Origin: Thereva unica
Taxonomy: Eukaryota; Arthropoda; Insecta; Diptera; Therevidae
NCBI GenBank assembly: GCA_949987705.1
Contig: OX465282.1
Coordinates: 98,382,070-98,446,069, forward strand
DNA: 64,000 nucleotides
Direction of reading: 5' to 3'
Under the pieces are notes generated by a model. That model ran no database searches and had not been told where the DNA came from. It was given only the letters and a program-made list of their open reading frames with translations. Below are positions 10,840 through 22,865 of this stretch, piece after piece; within the stretch, counting starts at the first letter, position 1; every line of letters begins with the position of its first letter. Position numbers and translations under genes: made by a program.

Positions 10840-11266
10840 CTGTGTTTCCATTAACCGAGGTAGAGTTTTCGTTGAGTAAACAGAAACTTTTTTCCCTCAA
10901 GTTAACTCGATGCTGTTTCGAGGTAGAGTTTTCGTTGAGTAAACAGAAACCTTTTTCCCTCAAGTTAACTCGATGCTGTTTCGAGGTAGAGTTTTCGTTG
11001 AGTAAACAGAAACCTTTTTCCCTCAAGTTAACTCGATGCTGTTTCGAGGTAGAGTTTTCGTTGAGTAAACAGAAACCTTTTCCCTCAAGTTAACTCGATG
11101 CTGTTTCCATGACGGCTCTGGGCTAAAGTAACAGATAAATAATATTACATTGCACAAATATGCAAAACTTGGCTGAACCAGACTGGTGAAGAAACTTTAC
11201 TCAACCTCCTTTTCAATGGGCGCCTACTTTGAGAAAACCCAGGGTAAACTCTACATGGAAACACTG
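10840..11266. mobile_element. 427 bp TIR element, TA duplication, carrying a tandem array
   Basis: Ends are inverted: CTGTGTTTCCAT on the left and the complement of CAGTGTTTCCAT on the right, each followed inward by a diverged TAGAGTTT. TA lies outside both ends (10838-10839, 11267-11268). That fits a Tc1/mariner-type MITE. The terminal match is short and TA is a weak duplication, so boundaries are moderately sure. The interior holds the 63 bp array. Confidence 0.55.
10856..11108. repeat. Tandem array, 4 units of 63 bp
   Basis: The unit begins GAGGTAGAGTTTTCGTTGAG and ends ACTCGATGCTGTTTC. It starts at 10857, 10920, 10983 and 11046, a fixed 63 base step; the last copy is one or more bases shorter in the T run. 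Because 63 is a multiple of 3 and no stop occurs, the array is open on both strands (repeating peptide LTRCCFEVEFSLSKQKPFS on the plus strand). I see no reason to think it is translated. Confidence 0.9.
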
Positions 11267-11268
11267 TA

Positions 11269-12390
11269 GTGAGCGGCTAATTGTGTTGTAAACGAACAAC
11301 TGAGTCAGTCAAACAAAGTATTCAGGCCATTTATAAACTACATTGATTCCGCTGGAACTTTCTAACATAACATCGGTGGTAGCATAAACTCTGCTGTAAC
11401 GGAAAGCAATTTCGAAATTAAAATTTATGGTACTATGTATGAAAATTCCATCGTAGTTCAGGATTGGTCTGAATATACCTTGTTTGATTGTAGTTTGTTA
11501 CGCTCTTAATTCAAATAATACTTCATGAATTCATGAACATAACTATTTAGAACAAAATCTATGAATTTTTTTGTAGCCCCGGGATTACGGGATTAAGATT
11601 TTGAAGCGGAATTGGATTCCCTAGTTGTTGCCCTTGAATTCCTTCCGTAAGGACAGCCTGTCTGTTTGTTGAGAAAAACTATGTACATATGTATGCCATC
11701 GTACAAGTAAGGTAGTCGTCAGATAAGTCTTAGCTGGACTTTTTTCTTTTCTCATTTCTTGAAAAGCGGAAAGTGTTTCAATGATTGGATTATTCGTTCT
11801 TTCATAACCATTTCTGTGCTTAAGCTGCAATCAGATTCAATTCATTTTGAAACTACGATTTTTACGATCATAACTTCCCTTTTCTGTGATTTGTTTTTGG
11901 AGTTACGTGATAGCTAAACGTAGGAAGCGTCATAGTTATCATAGATTTTGAATATTTTTACTAACGATGAACTGTTTGTTAAAATAGGAATTGTTTGTTA
12001 AAACAAATGATATAGCCATCAAAATGTGGGCTTGCCTGTCTCGTTCTCCACTTCATATTAAAAAATCGAAAATTTCCTTTGGTGAAAACATCGTATTGAG
12101 ATTTCCTAAGAGAAGTCGTAGCTTCATTTTACTCGAGCGTGTCTTTTTGAAATTAGATTATACTTGATCAGATAATTGGTGATCAAGTGAACTAATGATC
12201 GATAATGATGTAATATTATAAACTAATGGATTCTAAAGCACCTGCTGTAAAATGTCAATTAATAAAAACATTTCGCTGATAGAGAGTTTTATTCCTTATC
12301 AATGAACTTAAAATTTGTTTCGTCGATCTGTTATATTTAGGATTGTACTATTAATGTAACGCAATTAATTTAAATTATTTTTAATTTTAG
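11269..12390. other. Intron sequence, nothing recognised
   Basis: AT-rich intronic sequence ending in TTTTTAATTTTAG at the acceptor. GTTTGTTAAAA occurs twice at about 11975-12005. No exon or element found. Confidence 0.5.
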
Positions 12391-12478
12391 GAAAAGTCGA
12401 TTTGGAGGAGCTGATATCCGCTTTTAAAGATTTAGGAATTGAAATGGATAAAGGTGAAGCAATGAATTTGCTCCAAAG
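12391..12478 (+). CDS. SCaMC: SCaMC-type mitochondrial carrier, EF-hand exon (second visible)
   Basis: The exon completes the Gly codon split at 7185 and continues KVDLEELISAFKDLG, IEMDKGEAMNLLQ and two bases of an Arg codon. Together with the previous exon it finishes the canonical calcium loop DKNRDGKVDLEE (Asp at 1, Asn at 3, Asp at 5, Glu at 12) and the following helix. It is bounded by TTTTAG and GTAGGT. The intron before it is 5.2 kb and contains a MITE, an R1-like LINE remnant, a hairpin and the 63 bp array. The intron after it is only 76 bases. Confidence 0.95.
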
Positions 12479-12554
12479 GTAGGTAATAAATATTTTCATT
12501 AATATAGTTCCTTTTACATTTAATAATTTTTTTTATTTAAATTTTTAATTTTAG

Positions 12555-12666
12555 AATGGATCAAGATGGTAGTTTGAATATCAGCTTTGATGAATGGCGT
12601 GATTTTCTGCTACTAGCACCATCCACAGATATTCATAGTTTAATTAAATTTTGGCGGCATTCTACT
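12555..12666 (+). CDS. SCaMC: SCaMC-type mitochondrial carrier, EF-hand exon (third visible)
   Basis: One base completes Arg, then MDQDGSLNISFDEWRDFLLL, APSTDIHSLIKFWRHST. The loop DQDGSLNISFDE has ligands at 1, 3, 5 and 12. LIKFWRHST is the linker that in SCaMC proteins leads into the amphipathic helix and then the six-helix carrier domain. The donor is GTAAGT and the exon ends between codons (phase 0). The expected next exon, starting near a YLDIGED-like motif, was not found anywhere downstream to 64000. So the protein cannot be completed from this window. Confidence 0.95.
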
Positions 12667-13430
12667 GTAAGTAAAAGTTAATATATTAAATAAAAACTAA
12701 ACTCATTTAGTTCTAATAATATTGGATGCAAAATTTAATCAAAAGCTTTATTTGGAAATTATTTTCTAGTGACATGCATTTATATGCTTTGTTTTGCAAA
12801 ATTTTATATTTGGGTCCCATAAATTTTGCACCCAAAAAACAAAATTTAAACTACATATGATGAGTAACCAAAAAAAATTAAAAATTGAAAAATATGTTTT
12901 TTGAATGCAACTTTAAGTTTTATTTTTTTTAATAATTTTATTCCTAATGATCTGTATTTTATACAAATAGATCTTTAGGGGATTGAATTCATGATTGTTG
13001 AAGGAATCTATTAAGGTACATAATTTATTCATAGGCACAATTAGAATTTAGAAGCAACAAACGCGTTTTCTTTTTATTATTATTATATTTTTTTGTTACA
13101 TTCACAACTCTTTAAGTTAATGTCGCAATTAATATGATGTTACCTTTAGATGAGTTTAAATGTTGATAACTTCACATGTTAATAAAAACAAAATTCATGC
13201 ACATTACTGTTTCAGTGTTGTTTCTAGCTGAAATTATGTCTTGCGTTTAAATTATTGAACTTTATGCGTTACAGGATTTGAATGATTGAATGAATTATTT
13301 AAATAAATTTCCTTTGGCAATATTTTGTTAGGTAATATGAACTTATCTGAATTGTAATTATAGTAATATACTTTTTAAACATTTGGTGATGAAAATGTAT
13401 GATTTACTCCCAGAAGTGTGTGGCCTAAGA
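12667..13430. other. Start of the large downstream intron
   Basis: AT-rich sequence following the third EF-hand exon. No exon, TIR element or LINE motif was recognised. Confidence 0.5.
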
Positions 13431-13930
13431 TATCCATTTCTGGTGCCAATCCTGAAGACCAAATGTTATAGTCGAAGAGCAGACAGACAGAATTACAAAG
13501 TGATTTTGCAGAGGATGGTTCTTTGATTACTTAAAGGACAGACGATTAAGACTGCTCGCCAGTTCGAATCTACTTAAGTTTCAATTTTATGAACTTTTGA
13601 ACTTATTGATTTTTGACCATGAAAAAACTTATATTGTGGAGGATGGGGCTTGGGTTGCTTCCAATTCATAGTCCGATTCCCATCTCGTTTGAAGGTTTAA
13701 GTTCGACTTTGAGAATTTTTGAAAATGTCGGTCCGATCAAGTTGGACAAAGTGATATTGTAGAGTATGGGGTTTGGTATAATGGTGAGATAGGCCACCAA
13801 GAACCCAGCTGCACATCTCATATGCAATCAGGGTTGCCATTTTGGCGGCTTTTAATTTTGTGGTCATTTTTGGTATGACCCAAGTGATTTTGCAGGAGAT
13901 GGGATTTAAATATTAGGGCTCGTTACGAAA
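13430..13930 (+). repeat. Diverged tandem repeat, about 130 bp period
   Basis: A motif of the form AAGTGATWTTGYAGRGGATGG recurs near 13497, 13627, 13748 and 13882, with spacings of about 121-134 bases. Each copy is followed by a variable stretch containing TTT and CCATCTC-like blocks. Units are strongly diverged. The last one overlaps the hAT-like arm at 13829. Confidence 0.5.
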
Positions 13931-16113
13931 TTTACAATACATGTCCGCTAGCCCATCTCTTTTCCAGTTGTAGAAACCAGTTGAAGTTGGAAAATCTTAA
14001 AATCAAGATTTATAGCAAATTGAGTTAAAGTGGGACACCCTGTATATTTGAGGTGAGGGTAATCAAATGTCGCATTGCAAATAGGACTACAATCGTTCCA
14101 GTTTCCAGTTTTTTTCTTGCTAATTAGGAATCATATAAAAAGAGTTAAAAATGTAATGGAAATGGTTTTCGGGAAATTTTACCGTTGCAGTACGATTCAG
14201 GTCAAAATTTCAAGTGAGGGTAATCAAGTGTCGCGCTGTGTATATACACATCTGGTGGCATATTTATGTTATATTTTTTAGATATTATGAGTAGTTGTGT
14301 ATTGTATATGATTAAATAAAAGTGAAACATCATTTTTCAGATAAATAGTAATATTTAATAAATAAGTTGATTTCCTTTTTTTTTTCAATTGTATATTCAT
14401 TATATTAATATTATATTTTATAAAAATATGATAGCCTCGTTAACTATCGTTATCAGGGTCATAATCGTTATCTCAACCTTCTTCTTCTTCCTTTGAATTC
14501 TGTTCATTGTCTGATTGGCTGCAATGCCACATGAAATATTGAAAAGTATTTTATGCATGCCTGTTCCGCATATGGAGATCAACGGAGATCTCAACTAACA
14601 CCAAATTGCGGCTGTTCAACTCCAACGTTAAGGCAGTACTTTTGTACGGTTGCGAAACATGGAAAGTCATCCAATTCATCACAGGGCGCCTACAAGTCTT
14701 CATCAACAGATGCCTGCGTCGTATCCTAAAAATCCGCTGCCAGGATAGAATTTCAAACGAAGAAATATGGCGCCGTGCCGGCCAAGAAAGGATAGAGGAC
14801 CAAATCAGACGAAGGAAATGAATTGGGTTGGCCACACCTTGCGACGCGAAAACGAAAATCTAGCCAAACAGGCCCTCGACTGGAATCCGCAAGGATCCCG
14901 TCGAGTCGGAAGACCTAGAACAACGTGGAGGAGAACCCTACTAGAAGAAGCCGCAACAACTGGGAGATCCTGGTCGGAGCTGAGAGCTGTCGCGCAACTG
15001 TTTCCGCCCTATGTCCCATAAGGGATTAAAGGAGCGCAATGATGAATGATGATGATTTTATCATCGATATCCTGAGAAAAATGATTCAACCGCTCTGTTA
15101 TACAAGAAATCAAATTGGCAACGTCTTTGCAATCTCTATCTATACGATATGTTCTTAAAGCTGAAGCTACGTCACTCTTTTAACTAAATTAGCTTCATTC
15201 AAAAATGAATTGATGATTTCTGACCTAACACCGTGGCTTATACTCAACCTTTACCTGGCTGCTAATGAATCAGTAAAACACATAAAACATGTCATTTCTT
15301 TAGCATCGTGAGCATTGTTGGTTTGCTCAAGTGTTAGGTCAACATGGTATTCTGTTGAAACTACCAGTTGTCCGTTTCACACCAAACGAACCTTTTTTAA
15401 ACTTTCTATTAATCCAGGATGGGTTTCCTCTACCGTTAATAAGTTGTGATTATACACAGTAAATCATCTTTTATAATTTGTGTGGTCAAATATAAAGAAA
15501 ATGTGCGTTAATTTAGGTAGATAGTTCATGAATAATTTATAATTGCCACTACGAATGTTTATGGTGAATAATACCTAAATCGCACATGTATTACAATAGG
15601 GGCATAACTTAAAAATTTCAATATTTGAGTTATTCCCTTAAAATTATTTAGCAAAACCAATGGTATAAATCACACAAACCATTGCTTTTTATTCTTGCCG
15701 TCAGACGTCACTTATGTCACTCTTGCCTTCTCAAACAAAATTGTGTTACATTAGGTTTAACCACGGTTAAACAAATTTTCAACAAACAGCGCACACATTT
15801 ATGCTTTGACATTTGTTGGCCATCGGCGAGGAAAACTTTCTTCAAACATGCCGAGCAACGTTTCAACTACTCCTCCTTGCTTCGTCAAGAAATACGTTTT
15901 TTATCATATTATGATCATCAAAATGTTTTTTTTTCTTCAATCAACTAATTTTTCTCAATTAAACTGAAAATATTAATGGAAAAGAGATGGGGTTGAAATT
16001 GTAACATTTGGTAAATACCATGATCCTATAGTTCAAATCTTGGGTTTTGCAAAATCACTTGGGTCATACCAAAAATGGCCACAAAATTAAAAGCCGCCAA
16101 AATGGCAACCCTG
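13829..16113. mobile_element. Possible hAT element or pair of hAT ends (inverted arms 2.3 kb apart)
   Basis: The left arm starts CAGGGTTGCCATTTTGGCGG and runs about 70 bases to AAGTGATTTTGCA. The same sequence is inverted at 16044-16113, ending in the complement CCCTG. CAGGGTTGCCA is a common kind of hAT terminus. The 8 bases outside (TATGCAAT and ATTTATCC) do not match, so these may be two separate insertions rather than one element. A truncated RTE LINE sits between them. No transposase is visible inside. Confidence 0.5.
14555..15054 (+). mobile_element. 5'-truncated RTE LINE with (ATG)n tail
   Basis: The C-terminal third of an RTE polyprotein: LRLFNSNVKAVLLYGCETWK, FINRCLRRILKIRCQDRISN, then, after a one-base frameshift near 14820, MNWVGHTLRRENENLAKQAL and GRPRTTWRRTLLEEAATTG. 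It ends GGGATTAAAGGAGCGC followed by ATGATGAATGATGATG, the simple-repeat 3' end typical of RTE elements. ATTTTAT lies on both sides (14548-14554 and 15055-15061) and is a plausible target duplication. It matches the minus-strand RTE at 52519-59090. Confidence 0.85.
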
Positions 16114-17566
16114 ATTTATCCGTAAATTACACAATACCTACTTTTCAATGAGAAATTAAAGCTAGCGCGCAGTAATTATTTTATAGTCCTAACTAATGGC
16201 TACTGTACTATGACTGTCTAGTCATAATTAAACTATTGTTCACCTTAAATCTCTATATTACATATTTTATTGTTCAAGCACTACAACAACCGAATAATGT
16301 GTGGGCAGGACTATTATCACTTAATAATTGCTATAATATCATGCAAATGTTGACGCAATTAAATTTTAATGGCTAATAAAAACTAATAAATCAAAAATGC
16401 AACTGAATAATAATAAAAGCAACAAACAAGTTGTGTGAATGAGTAAGAGTAATTCCCTTTGCTTGTGAACTCTCGCCCGCTGGTTTCTCAGTTCTTATCG
16501 ACCAGTTCGCTAATTTTCAATATATTTTATTATGAAATTTTAAGATTTACTTTTCAATTGAAGTAATGAAATGCGCAAAATTATGATTGTTCCTTATATT
16601 TATTTTTAAAAAAATTATAAAATTGAAAATTTTATGGTTTTATTGCGTCAACAATTGCATATATGTTTTTTCTTGCCATTGTGAGCACTCTTTTGTAATC
16701 CCGCTAAATTAATAGCTGTTCAGTTTCCTAATGGGTATGCTTTCGCACTTGTCAGGTTTGCCAAAGGTTGTTGCTTCAACAGCAAAGCGGCGTATATTAA
16801 TATTAGTATTTACTAACTTATTCTCTTTTAATGCTTAATGGGATATAAGGCGGAAAAACTTTATTTGCCGATTTGCGGGAGTGGAGTAGTGCTGTAGTCT
16901 TAAAAGTGGAATACTGTAATATACGCTAAATTTTTTTTCAAAGGACTTTATGTCTTTTCCTTTTCTTTTTAAAACGTGCGGCTAGCTTTACTGGTGCACG
17001 GGGATGCCGTGTCGGGGGCTATACGGAATATGGATTTAAAAATGGAACAGCAATTGAAGCTCTGAATTTTCATCATCAGGAGCTTCACAGCCTATTCTTG
17101 GCTTTGGTTTCTTCCAGCGGTCGCCTCAATGATTGTCGATATCTGGCCCGTCTTTTCCAGTGTCTTATTCGTAATTGTCTTACGTCTTCCTCAACAATGG
17201 AGAAGTGATCATCTGTGTCAATGCAGTCTTGCTGTCGAGGAGCAATGGAGCTTTTAAACAGTTGCAATAAATCTGTCAGAGTATCGAGTCCGGCGCAGGG
17301 TTCAAAGTGGTTGGCGCTTGTACGCGACCACTCATTGTTTTTTTTTATGTATGACCGGAAAACCTCTGCTGCACCTGAACGTAAACTCTCAATGAATGGG
17401 CAACAGCTACGGGTGGTAGTGAGGCAATGTATGTTTTACTTTTGTACGATTAAGATACATATTGCTTGTACCTCAAATCGTTCAGCCTAATCTGACGTCC
17501 TTCCCATATAGAGCCATGAGAAACACGTTTCCGGCTTTACCAATCTTGCATGAGGGTCTTTGAAAA
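15062..17566. other. Intron-like sequence, nothing further recognised
   Basis: Apart from the inverted arm at 16044-16113 this block holds no recognised exon or element. A minus-strand open stretch at 17085-17267 is preceded by further open sequence in the same frame but shows no known motif. Confidence 0.4.
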
Positions 17567-18392
17567 GGGGTCGCCCATAAATTACGTGAGGTGATTTTTG
17601 CGGGAAAAAGATGTTATTTGAGATAACTAATAATTTAGTCTCTTTGCCCTCTTCTATTCCACTCGCTTTTCCGCTTGTAATGGCCACACAACTACCACAA
17701 ACAATCGAGTAAACATTTTTGTGTAAGATTTATACATACACAGGTCGCCAGCAGGCCGTTGCCTGAAAGTTTTCGCCTTGAGGCCAAATATCACCATACA
17801 CTCACCGGCCGCCAGTTGTATAGGACCTGCAGCTCAAGAAAGCGGACAAAAATCTCATTTATCGTCAGTGCGTGCCTGAAGATCTGAGCTTCTATTCACT
17901 CTCGAGCCGTGAATTGAGGGCAAGAATCACGCCGTATCCACTCGGAACGGAAACCCAGGCGCGAACTATGCGTGAAAACCATCTACACTCGCGTGAAACT
18001 TCGTTGAGGCCATGAACATTTTTGCACTTGAATTAATAACCTGCTAAGCAGTCGTTTTCGCCTGTGTGTCTGTAGGGAATCATGACTTCACCTGCATTCC
18101 ACGGCCTGTCAGGTGGATACCTGAAGTATCATTCCTCAGTTACACTGAGTCAAACTTAGTCGTGCCGGCCGACCTGGTCTGACAGGCCACTGCCTACCGG
18201 CGGCCTGTAAGTGAATGGGGGACTTTAGTGGAGAAACATGTTTTACTTAATTTAATCAATTTTCTCGCAATTTTACACGGTTTCTTTAAAAAATATTACG
18301 TGATATTTGCCCGCTCTCCCGCACTTGAGATTGGGTGAGATTCGGCTCGACCTCCTCCCCCTAAACGCCTCACGTAATTAATGGACGACCCC
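17567..18392. mobile_element. 826 bp TIR element, GGGGTCG termini
   Basis: Termini pair over about 25 bases: GGGGTCGCCCATAAATTACG on the left and the complement of GGGGTCGTCCATTAATTACG on the right. Flanks are A-rich (GAAAA before, AAAC after), so an AAA duplication is possible but not convincing. Inside, about 17741-18215, a second, looser inverted repeat is visible (ACAGGTCGCCAGCAGGCCGT against the complement of ACAGGCCGCCGGTAGGCAGT). This suggests an element within an element. Bases 17610-17700 share a module with the hAT-like element at 52776. No ORF recognised. Confidence 0.7.
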
Positions 18393-18739
18393 AAACATCA
18401 ATGACTGCCCCAGTGCCTGGTAGAAGTGGCAGTTGATCCTCTCATCTCCGGCAACACCTGCACTTTGCCGGGGATTCTGGGATGGTAGCCAGACGCCTTA
18501 CTCTCTAGGCTACAGAGGGCCCACATTCATTAAGTTCAGTAGAGTTTGTACAATCGCCATATCACTCCAAGTACCATATCACCGTTTCTCACTCCTACTA
18601 ATTCACAATTTGACAGCCTTTAATAATCGAAGAAATAAACCTAAATAGTGTAATTTGTAATTTAGGAAAAGTTAAGTTTCCGAGTTATAAGGAAGCACCC
18701 GGGGGTTTACCCCCAAAAACTCCCTTTGTTATGCCCCTG

Positions 18740-18995
18740 GGTCCTTGCAGGAGGTGATACCAGAAAGCCAATCCAATGCCGATTAACTAACATCTCTGTT
18801 TGGCCTCAAATTCTTCTTTACCCCAAACTGGTATGACAACCATGTTCTCGAGTACAACGCTCACTCAATGGACGGAATTTTCTTCAGCGAGGTGTATAAA
18901 TTTCTCAACTAGCTTAAATTGAGATTATTGATAAATCTTCTGGCCCTGACAAAATTCCCCCTACCTTCATGAATTGATCACGTGAAAATATCCTT
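18740..18995 (+). mobile_element. CR1/Jockey-type LINE fragment
   Basis: The sequence runs in parallel with 3780-4010 of the LINE at 2231: GAAAGCCAATCC, CATCTCTGTTTGGCCTCAA and TTCTTCTTTACC, then TCTCGAGTACA. The last part reads the conserved pre-RT phrase IDKSSGPDKIPPTFM in decayed form. Only this internal 0.25 kb remains. Confidence 0.65.
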
Positions 18996-20625
18996 GGGAA
19001 TAAGGTATTTTCGAACAAATTTAGCGCTGAATAATGTCTGCTATTTAGGAATTACATTTACTATATATTTCAGGGCAATTTTGTTGATCATCAATACAAC
19101 AGCAGGTGTGGAAACAAGACGTTGTAATATTTCCAGGAGCTGAAAAAATTAAGTCAGCATTATTACTATATCGTTCCGTAAAATCGATCCAGTTAGATAT
19201 ATAATTTTCAGCCAAACATAAAGAATGAGTTACAATGTCTCAAGATAAGTTTAGAGTTATCAAGAAAATTTGATTATGTTAAGTGTAAAGAACCTCTTAC
19301 AGGGACTTTTTTTATTCGCTCATAAAGCCAATTTTATCTTCAGCATTATATCTTCTTCACTTTAACAAATGAACAACACAATTTCCTTTACACTTTTTAC
19401 TATTTTCTACACGTCTGCATGCTGTATTTGAAACTATTATATTTTCAGTATGCAAATGGACCGCGATGAACACTATTAAAAATGCATCACCGATTTTAGT
19501 TAAGATTTTACTACGCAATCGATAATTATTGTGCTTTCGTTGGTAGCATAAAACAACTTATTTGAAAATTATACAGAACTTCTTTCAATTTCAATAACGA
19601 CATTTTACTAATTACGTTTACTTATTTTATTTCTAATTTCTTTCACTCGCCAATTTTACTGATTCTCCATAATACAAATAAGACACAATTTGTCACCAAA
19701 CAATTACTCTATTTTTAGTTGCTCTAATCTAATTTATTTCACGCTAAACACTACGTTGACATATAATTTAATATATTCTGTCCGCTAACATAAAGGCAAA
19801 CTATAATCCAAAAAGAAATCATTATTTAATTTTAGATGCGAGTGCACTCGAGTTCAGTGTTTTCCTTTGCATAGTTTTGCTGAATGCTCAAATTAGATAT
19901 ATTTATATTATTAATTATGTGAGAATAAAAAACAGAATAATTATTATTTCAGTGAATTTGGTGTGTGTATAAAAGTTTTGAAAGAGTGTATGTTTAACGA
20001 GACGATTAAAAAAACTCTTAGCTCACCAAGTAGAAGTATCCCTGCCATATTGATAGAACGATGTGTTACAAAACAGTCGAATATAATTTTTACAAATAGT
20101 GTCAACTGAATTTTTTGCTCTATAGTGAGAAACAAACTCGTAGTCAAATTATTTCTGCAATTTCTATTCACCCTTTGTGAAAGTGCTTATGAAGATATTG
20201 TTAAAAGTTTCGAACTGAGCAAAATATCATATTAGTTAATTCGAATCGTCTTTAGTCTACTTGTTCACTGATATCCGTTTGCGATATTCTCAATAGTGTT
20301 TTTCAAAACGATGTTCATATGGCTTGGCTAAAATAAACTTGTTGGTGTTAGGTCAATTAAATAAAATTAATACTGATCAGTTATGACTGTGCCGAAACCG
20401 AGGAAACATCATATTTTTCATCGTTATATATTAAGCTAAGTATGCTGTTCCTAAGTTCGGCGACTGAAATTGCAAGTTTCCTGTCACCTATTAGATGCCG
20501 ACGAACCTATTCCACACACCATCTCGGCCGATGTTCCCAAAGAGTTAATTCAACCTACCTTCAGGATTTTCTTTTTGGACTATGGATGTGCTTTTATCCA
20601 ATGTCCTTGCAAAACGGGTAGCGGC
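18996..20625. other. AT-rich sequence, nothing recognised
   Basis: No element ends or coding motifs were found. A short open stretch at 20470-20706 contains a serine run produced only by the adjacent AGT microsatellite. Confidence 0.4.
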
Positions 20626-20647
20626 AGTAGTAGTAGTAGTAGTAGTA
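20626..20647 (+). repeat. (AGT)7 microsatellite
   Basis: Seven AGT triplets in a row. They sit in an otherwise unremarkable block. Confidence 0.9.
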
Positions 20648-20699
20648 AGGATTTCGTTACCCAGTATAATTATTACCGCCACAGAAAGAGAACCTCGAG

Positions 20700-21281
20700 A
20701 AAGTGATATCCAGTGCCGGGGGCCTAGAGTGGAAATGCTAAGTTGAGCTTAGGCCCCTGTACTGAAAGTCGTGATTCAACTGAACACCGCAGTCACTTTT
20801 TTCGACTGGGAGACTAGCATGTCGAGTGTCCTAATCACTGGATGCCGAGTATCTGCGACTGGAATATCTCAGTATGAGTGCCGCCTTCTGATCACTTCTC
20901 TTTCTTTCTCTTTGATCCGTTAGCTGGCGGTTCGAGCGGAACGTCCCCGCAACGGATACGATGCTGTCGGTGCTGCTATAAAAAATGCATTTTCTTGCCT
21001 AGTTTCTTCGGTTTCGCGATTCTGGTCGACCACCACGGCGGAGTTGTCTGATTACTTATGATATGTCTCTTAGTCGTCGAGTATTACACTACAGTCGTTT
21101 AGAGATTTGAGTATTAATTACCGTGGTAGCATTTTGGCAAAATGGTTTCGTCTTCGTTTCGTTTCCTTGGCTAGCAGGTGGTGGTAGAGAGAGACTTCCT
21201 GCTTGGCTCGGTAACTGGCCTTCTCTTTTCATCTATTTGACTTTCTACTTATGTGTGCTTTCTACCCAGCCGATCTAGCTC
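20700..21281. other. GC-richer block, not recognised
   Basis: Contrasts with its AT-rich surroundings. AGGCCCCT appears near 20750 and again at the ends of the next TIR element. A TATA-like CTATAAAAAATGC at about 20975 could be a promoter of an old LTR or LINE, but no flanking repeat was found to support this. Confidence 0.35.
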
Positions 21282-21726
21282 AGGCCCCTATTGCGATTGT
21301 CGATTAACGATATAATCCATTGTGTCGATTAGTTTTCTTTTTAATATTGTATAACTCAATTAATAAATATAATATTTCGACTACTCTGATTTAGAAAATT
21401 ATTTTGAGTAGTTTTTTATTGTTGAAATTCCTGGAAAATTTTATTAAATAAAAATACGAGCGGTACAATATAATAAAAAAATAAAAAGATGCAATAGTAT
21501 AATGTGGTCATTTTAAGTTACAAAGAAGGGACAAATCAGAAGCAAAAAGGAGGATGACCTCAATTGAATTACATTTTGATAAAACGGCAGTGATGAAGAT
21601 GGAAGCACGTCAAATCGACAGATTTCGATTATAATCAACATTCACAATATCAATCTAAACAATCGACAGTCGATAATTGATAAATGTCGTTTATCGATTA
21701 GGTATCGACAATGGCAATAGGGGCCT
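21282..21726. mobile_element. 445 bp TIR element, AGGCCCC termini
   Basis: Inverted ends share AGGCCCCTATTGC, one variable base, then ATTGTCGAT. Beyond that, both sides carry CGATTA and CGATAA motifs several times. No convincing target duplication: TAGCTC on the left resembles TAGTTC on the right only if one terminal base is shifted. No ORF. Confidence 0.6.
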
Positions 21727-22348
21727 AGTTCTGCAATTGCTCCATTAGCTTGGAGCCTAGTATTACTGAATCCAGAACGCTTATAGAGGCATGGCATTTA
21801 TGAAAATATGTTACATTCTTGTGTAGGTTCTAAGTTTATTATCAGGTTGGCTTTCAGGATCGCCAACACTTTCGCTGGAAAAATCTAGGGTGACCTGTTA
21901 AGTGGTGTCTAGATAAACCCATGCTTGACGGTCTCTAACGTGTGAATATTCGATTATCGAACTTCCTTAGGCCCTCTCCGTTTCTCCAATCACTTCTTAA
22001 GGTTATTTCGACGGAGAAGTCCTTGAAGATCAATCTAGGTAGCAAATTTAAGATGTCCAGGCTCCAGATGCCCTCAGTCTTAGGGCACAACACAAGGCTA
22101 GGTGATAGAATTTAAGGTCCGGGGCAGGTGCAAGAAAACATCAAGAGCGTCGTGGAGTATTGTCTCATGGATCCTGTTCTACTTATTGTTGCCCTCCTCA
22201 AGGAGGTGTACCGTCAGGTTAAGACCTTAAGCTGAAATTTTGTACCCTCTTATTTACCGGTGAAGCCGGCGATGTGCCTTATTGGGGCTATTCCGCCTTT
22301 GTTGTGATACGAGAAATGAGAGGTGGATCTACGACAATATGCCTTAGT

Positions 22349-22670
22349 GGGATGATACACGAGTCAACGTGTCTCTGCAACACACTGTCAGTTTGTTGAG
22401 CGGAGGTGATACACGACTCAACACGCTACACCAACACTCTGTATAATAACATTGCGATTTTATATGTGTGGGTGTGCATTCCAAATTATTTTCACCCAGA
22501 ATCGCTTGACAGTCACGCATACATAAACATTTTTCAAGCAACTGGAGGAAAAATAGAAATCGTTTCTAGTTTCAGTCAACACCGCACACCTCACCCTGAC
22601 CCTTCCCTTGGCCTACGAACTGCGCAGAAAAAGCTCGTGTTGCTCAACATGTTGACCCGTGTATCATCCC
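22349..22670. mobile_element. 322 bp TIR element, GGGATGATACACG termini
   Basis: GGGATGATACACGAGTCAAC on the left pairs with the complement of GGGATGATACACGGGTCAAC on the right, and the pairing extends inward to GTTG and CAACAC blocks. A second internal GGTGATACACGACTCAAC near 22405 repeats the terminal motif. No clear target duplication. Confidence 0.65.
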
Positions 22671-22865
22671 CCTTTTTTATTTGGGATTGGGGGATAAACT
22701 CATTTTACGTATAAACGGTAAGCCATACAAAATTGTGAGCTTTACCCACACAAACTTAATGGAATATGTATACAAGGACTGTTTATTTTAAAATTTTACG
22801 CAAACGTCAAAATTAATTTTTGAATATTTGAAAAAGTCTTTTGAGATGCCTTATTTAGTGTAAAG

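Noticed and set aside
10811..11093. Open frames on both strands with 21-residue repeats
   Set aside because: They mirror the 63 bp array, whose length is a multiple of three; open frames on both strands at once point to repeat structure rather than a gene.
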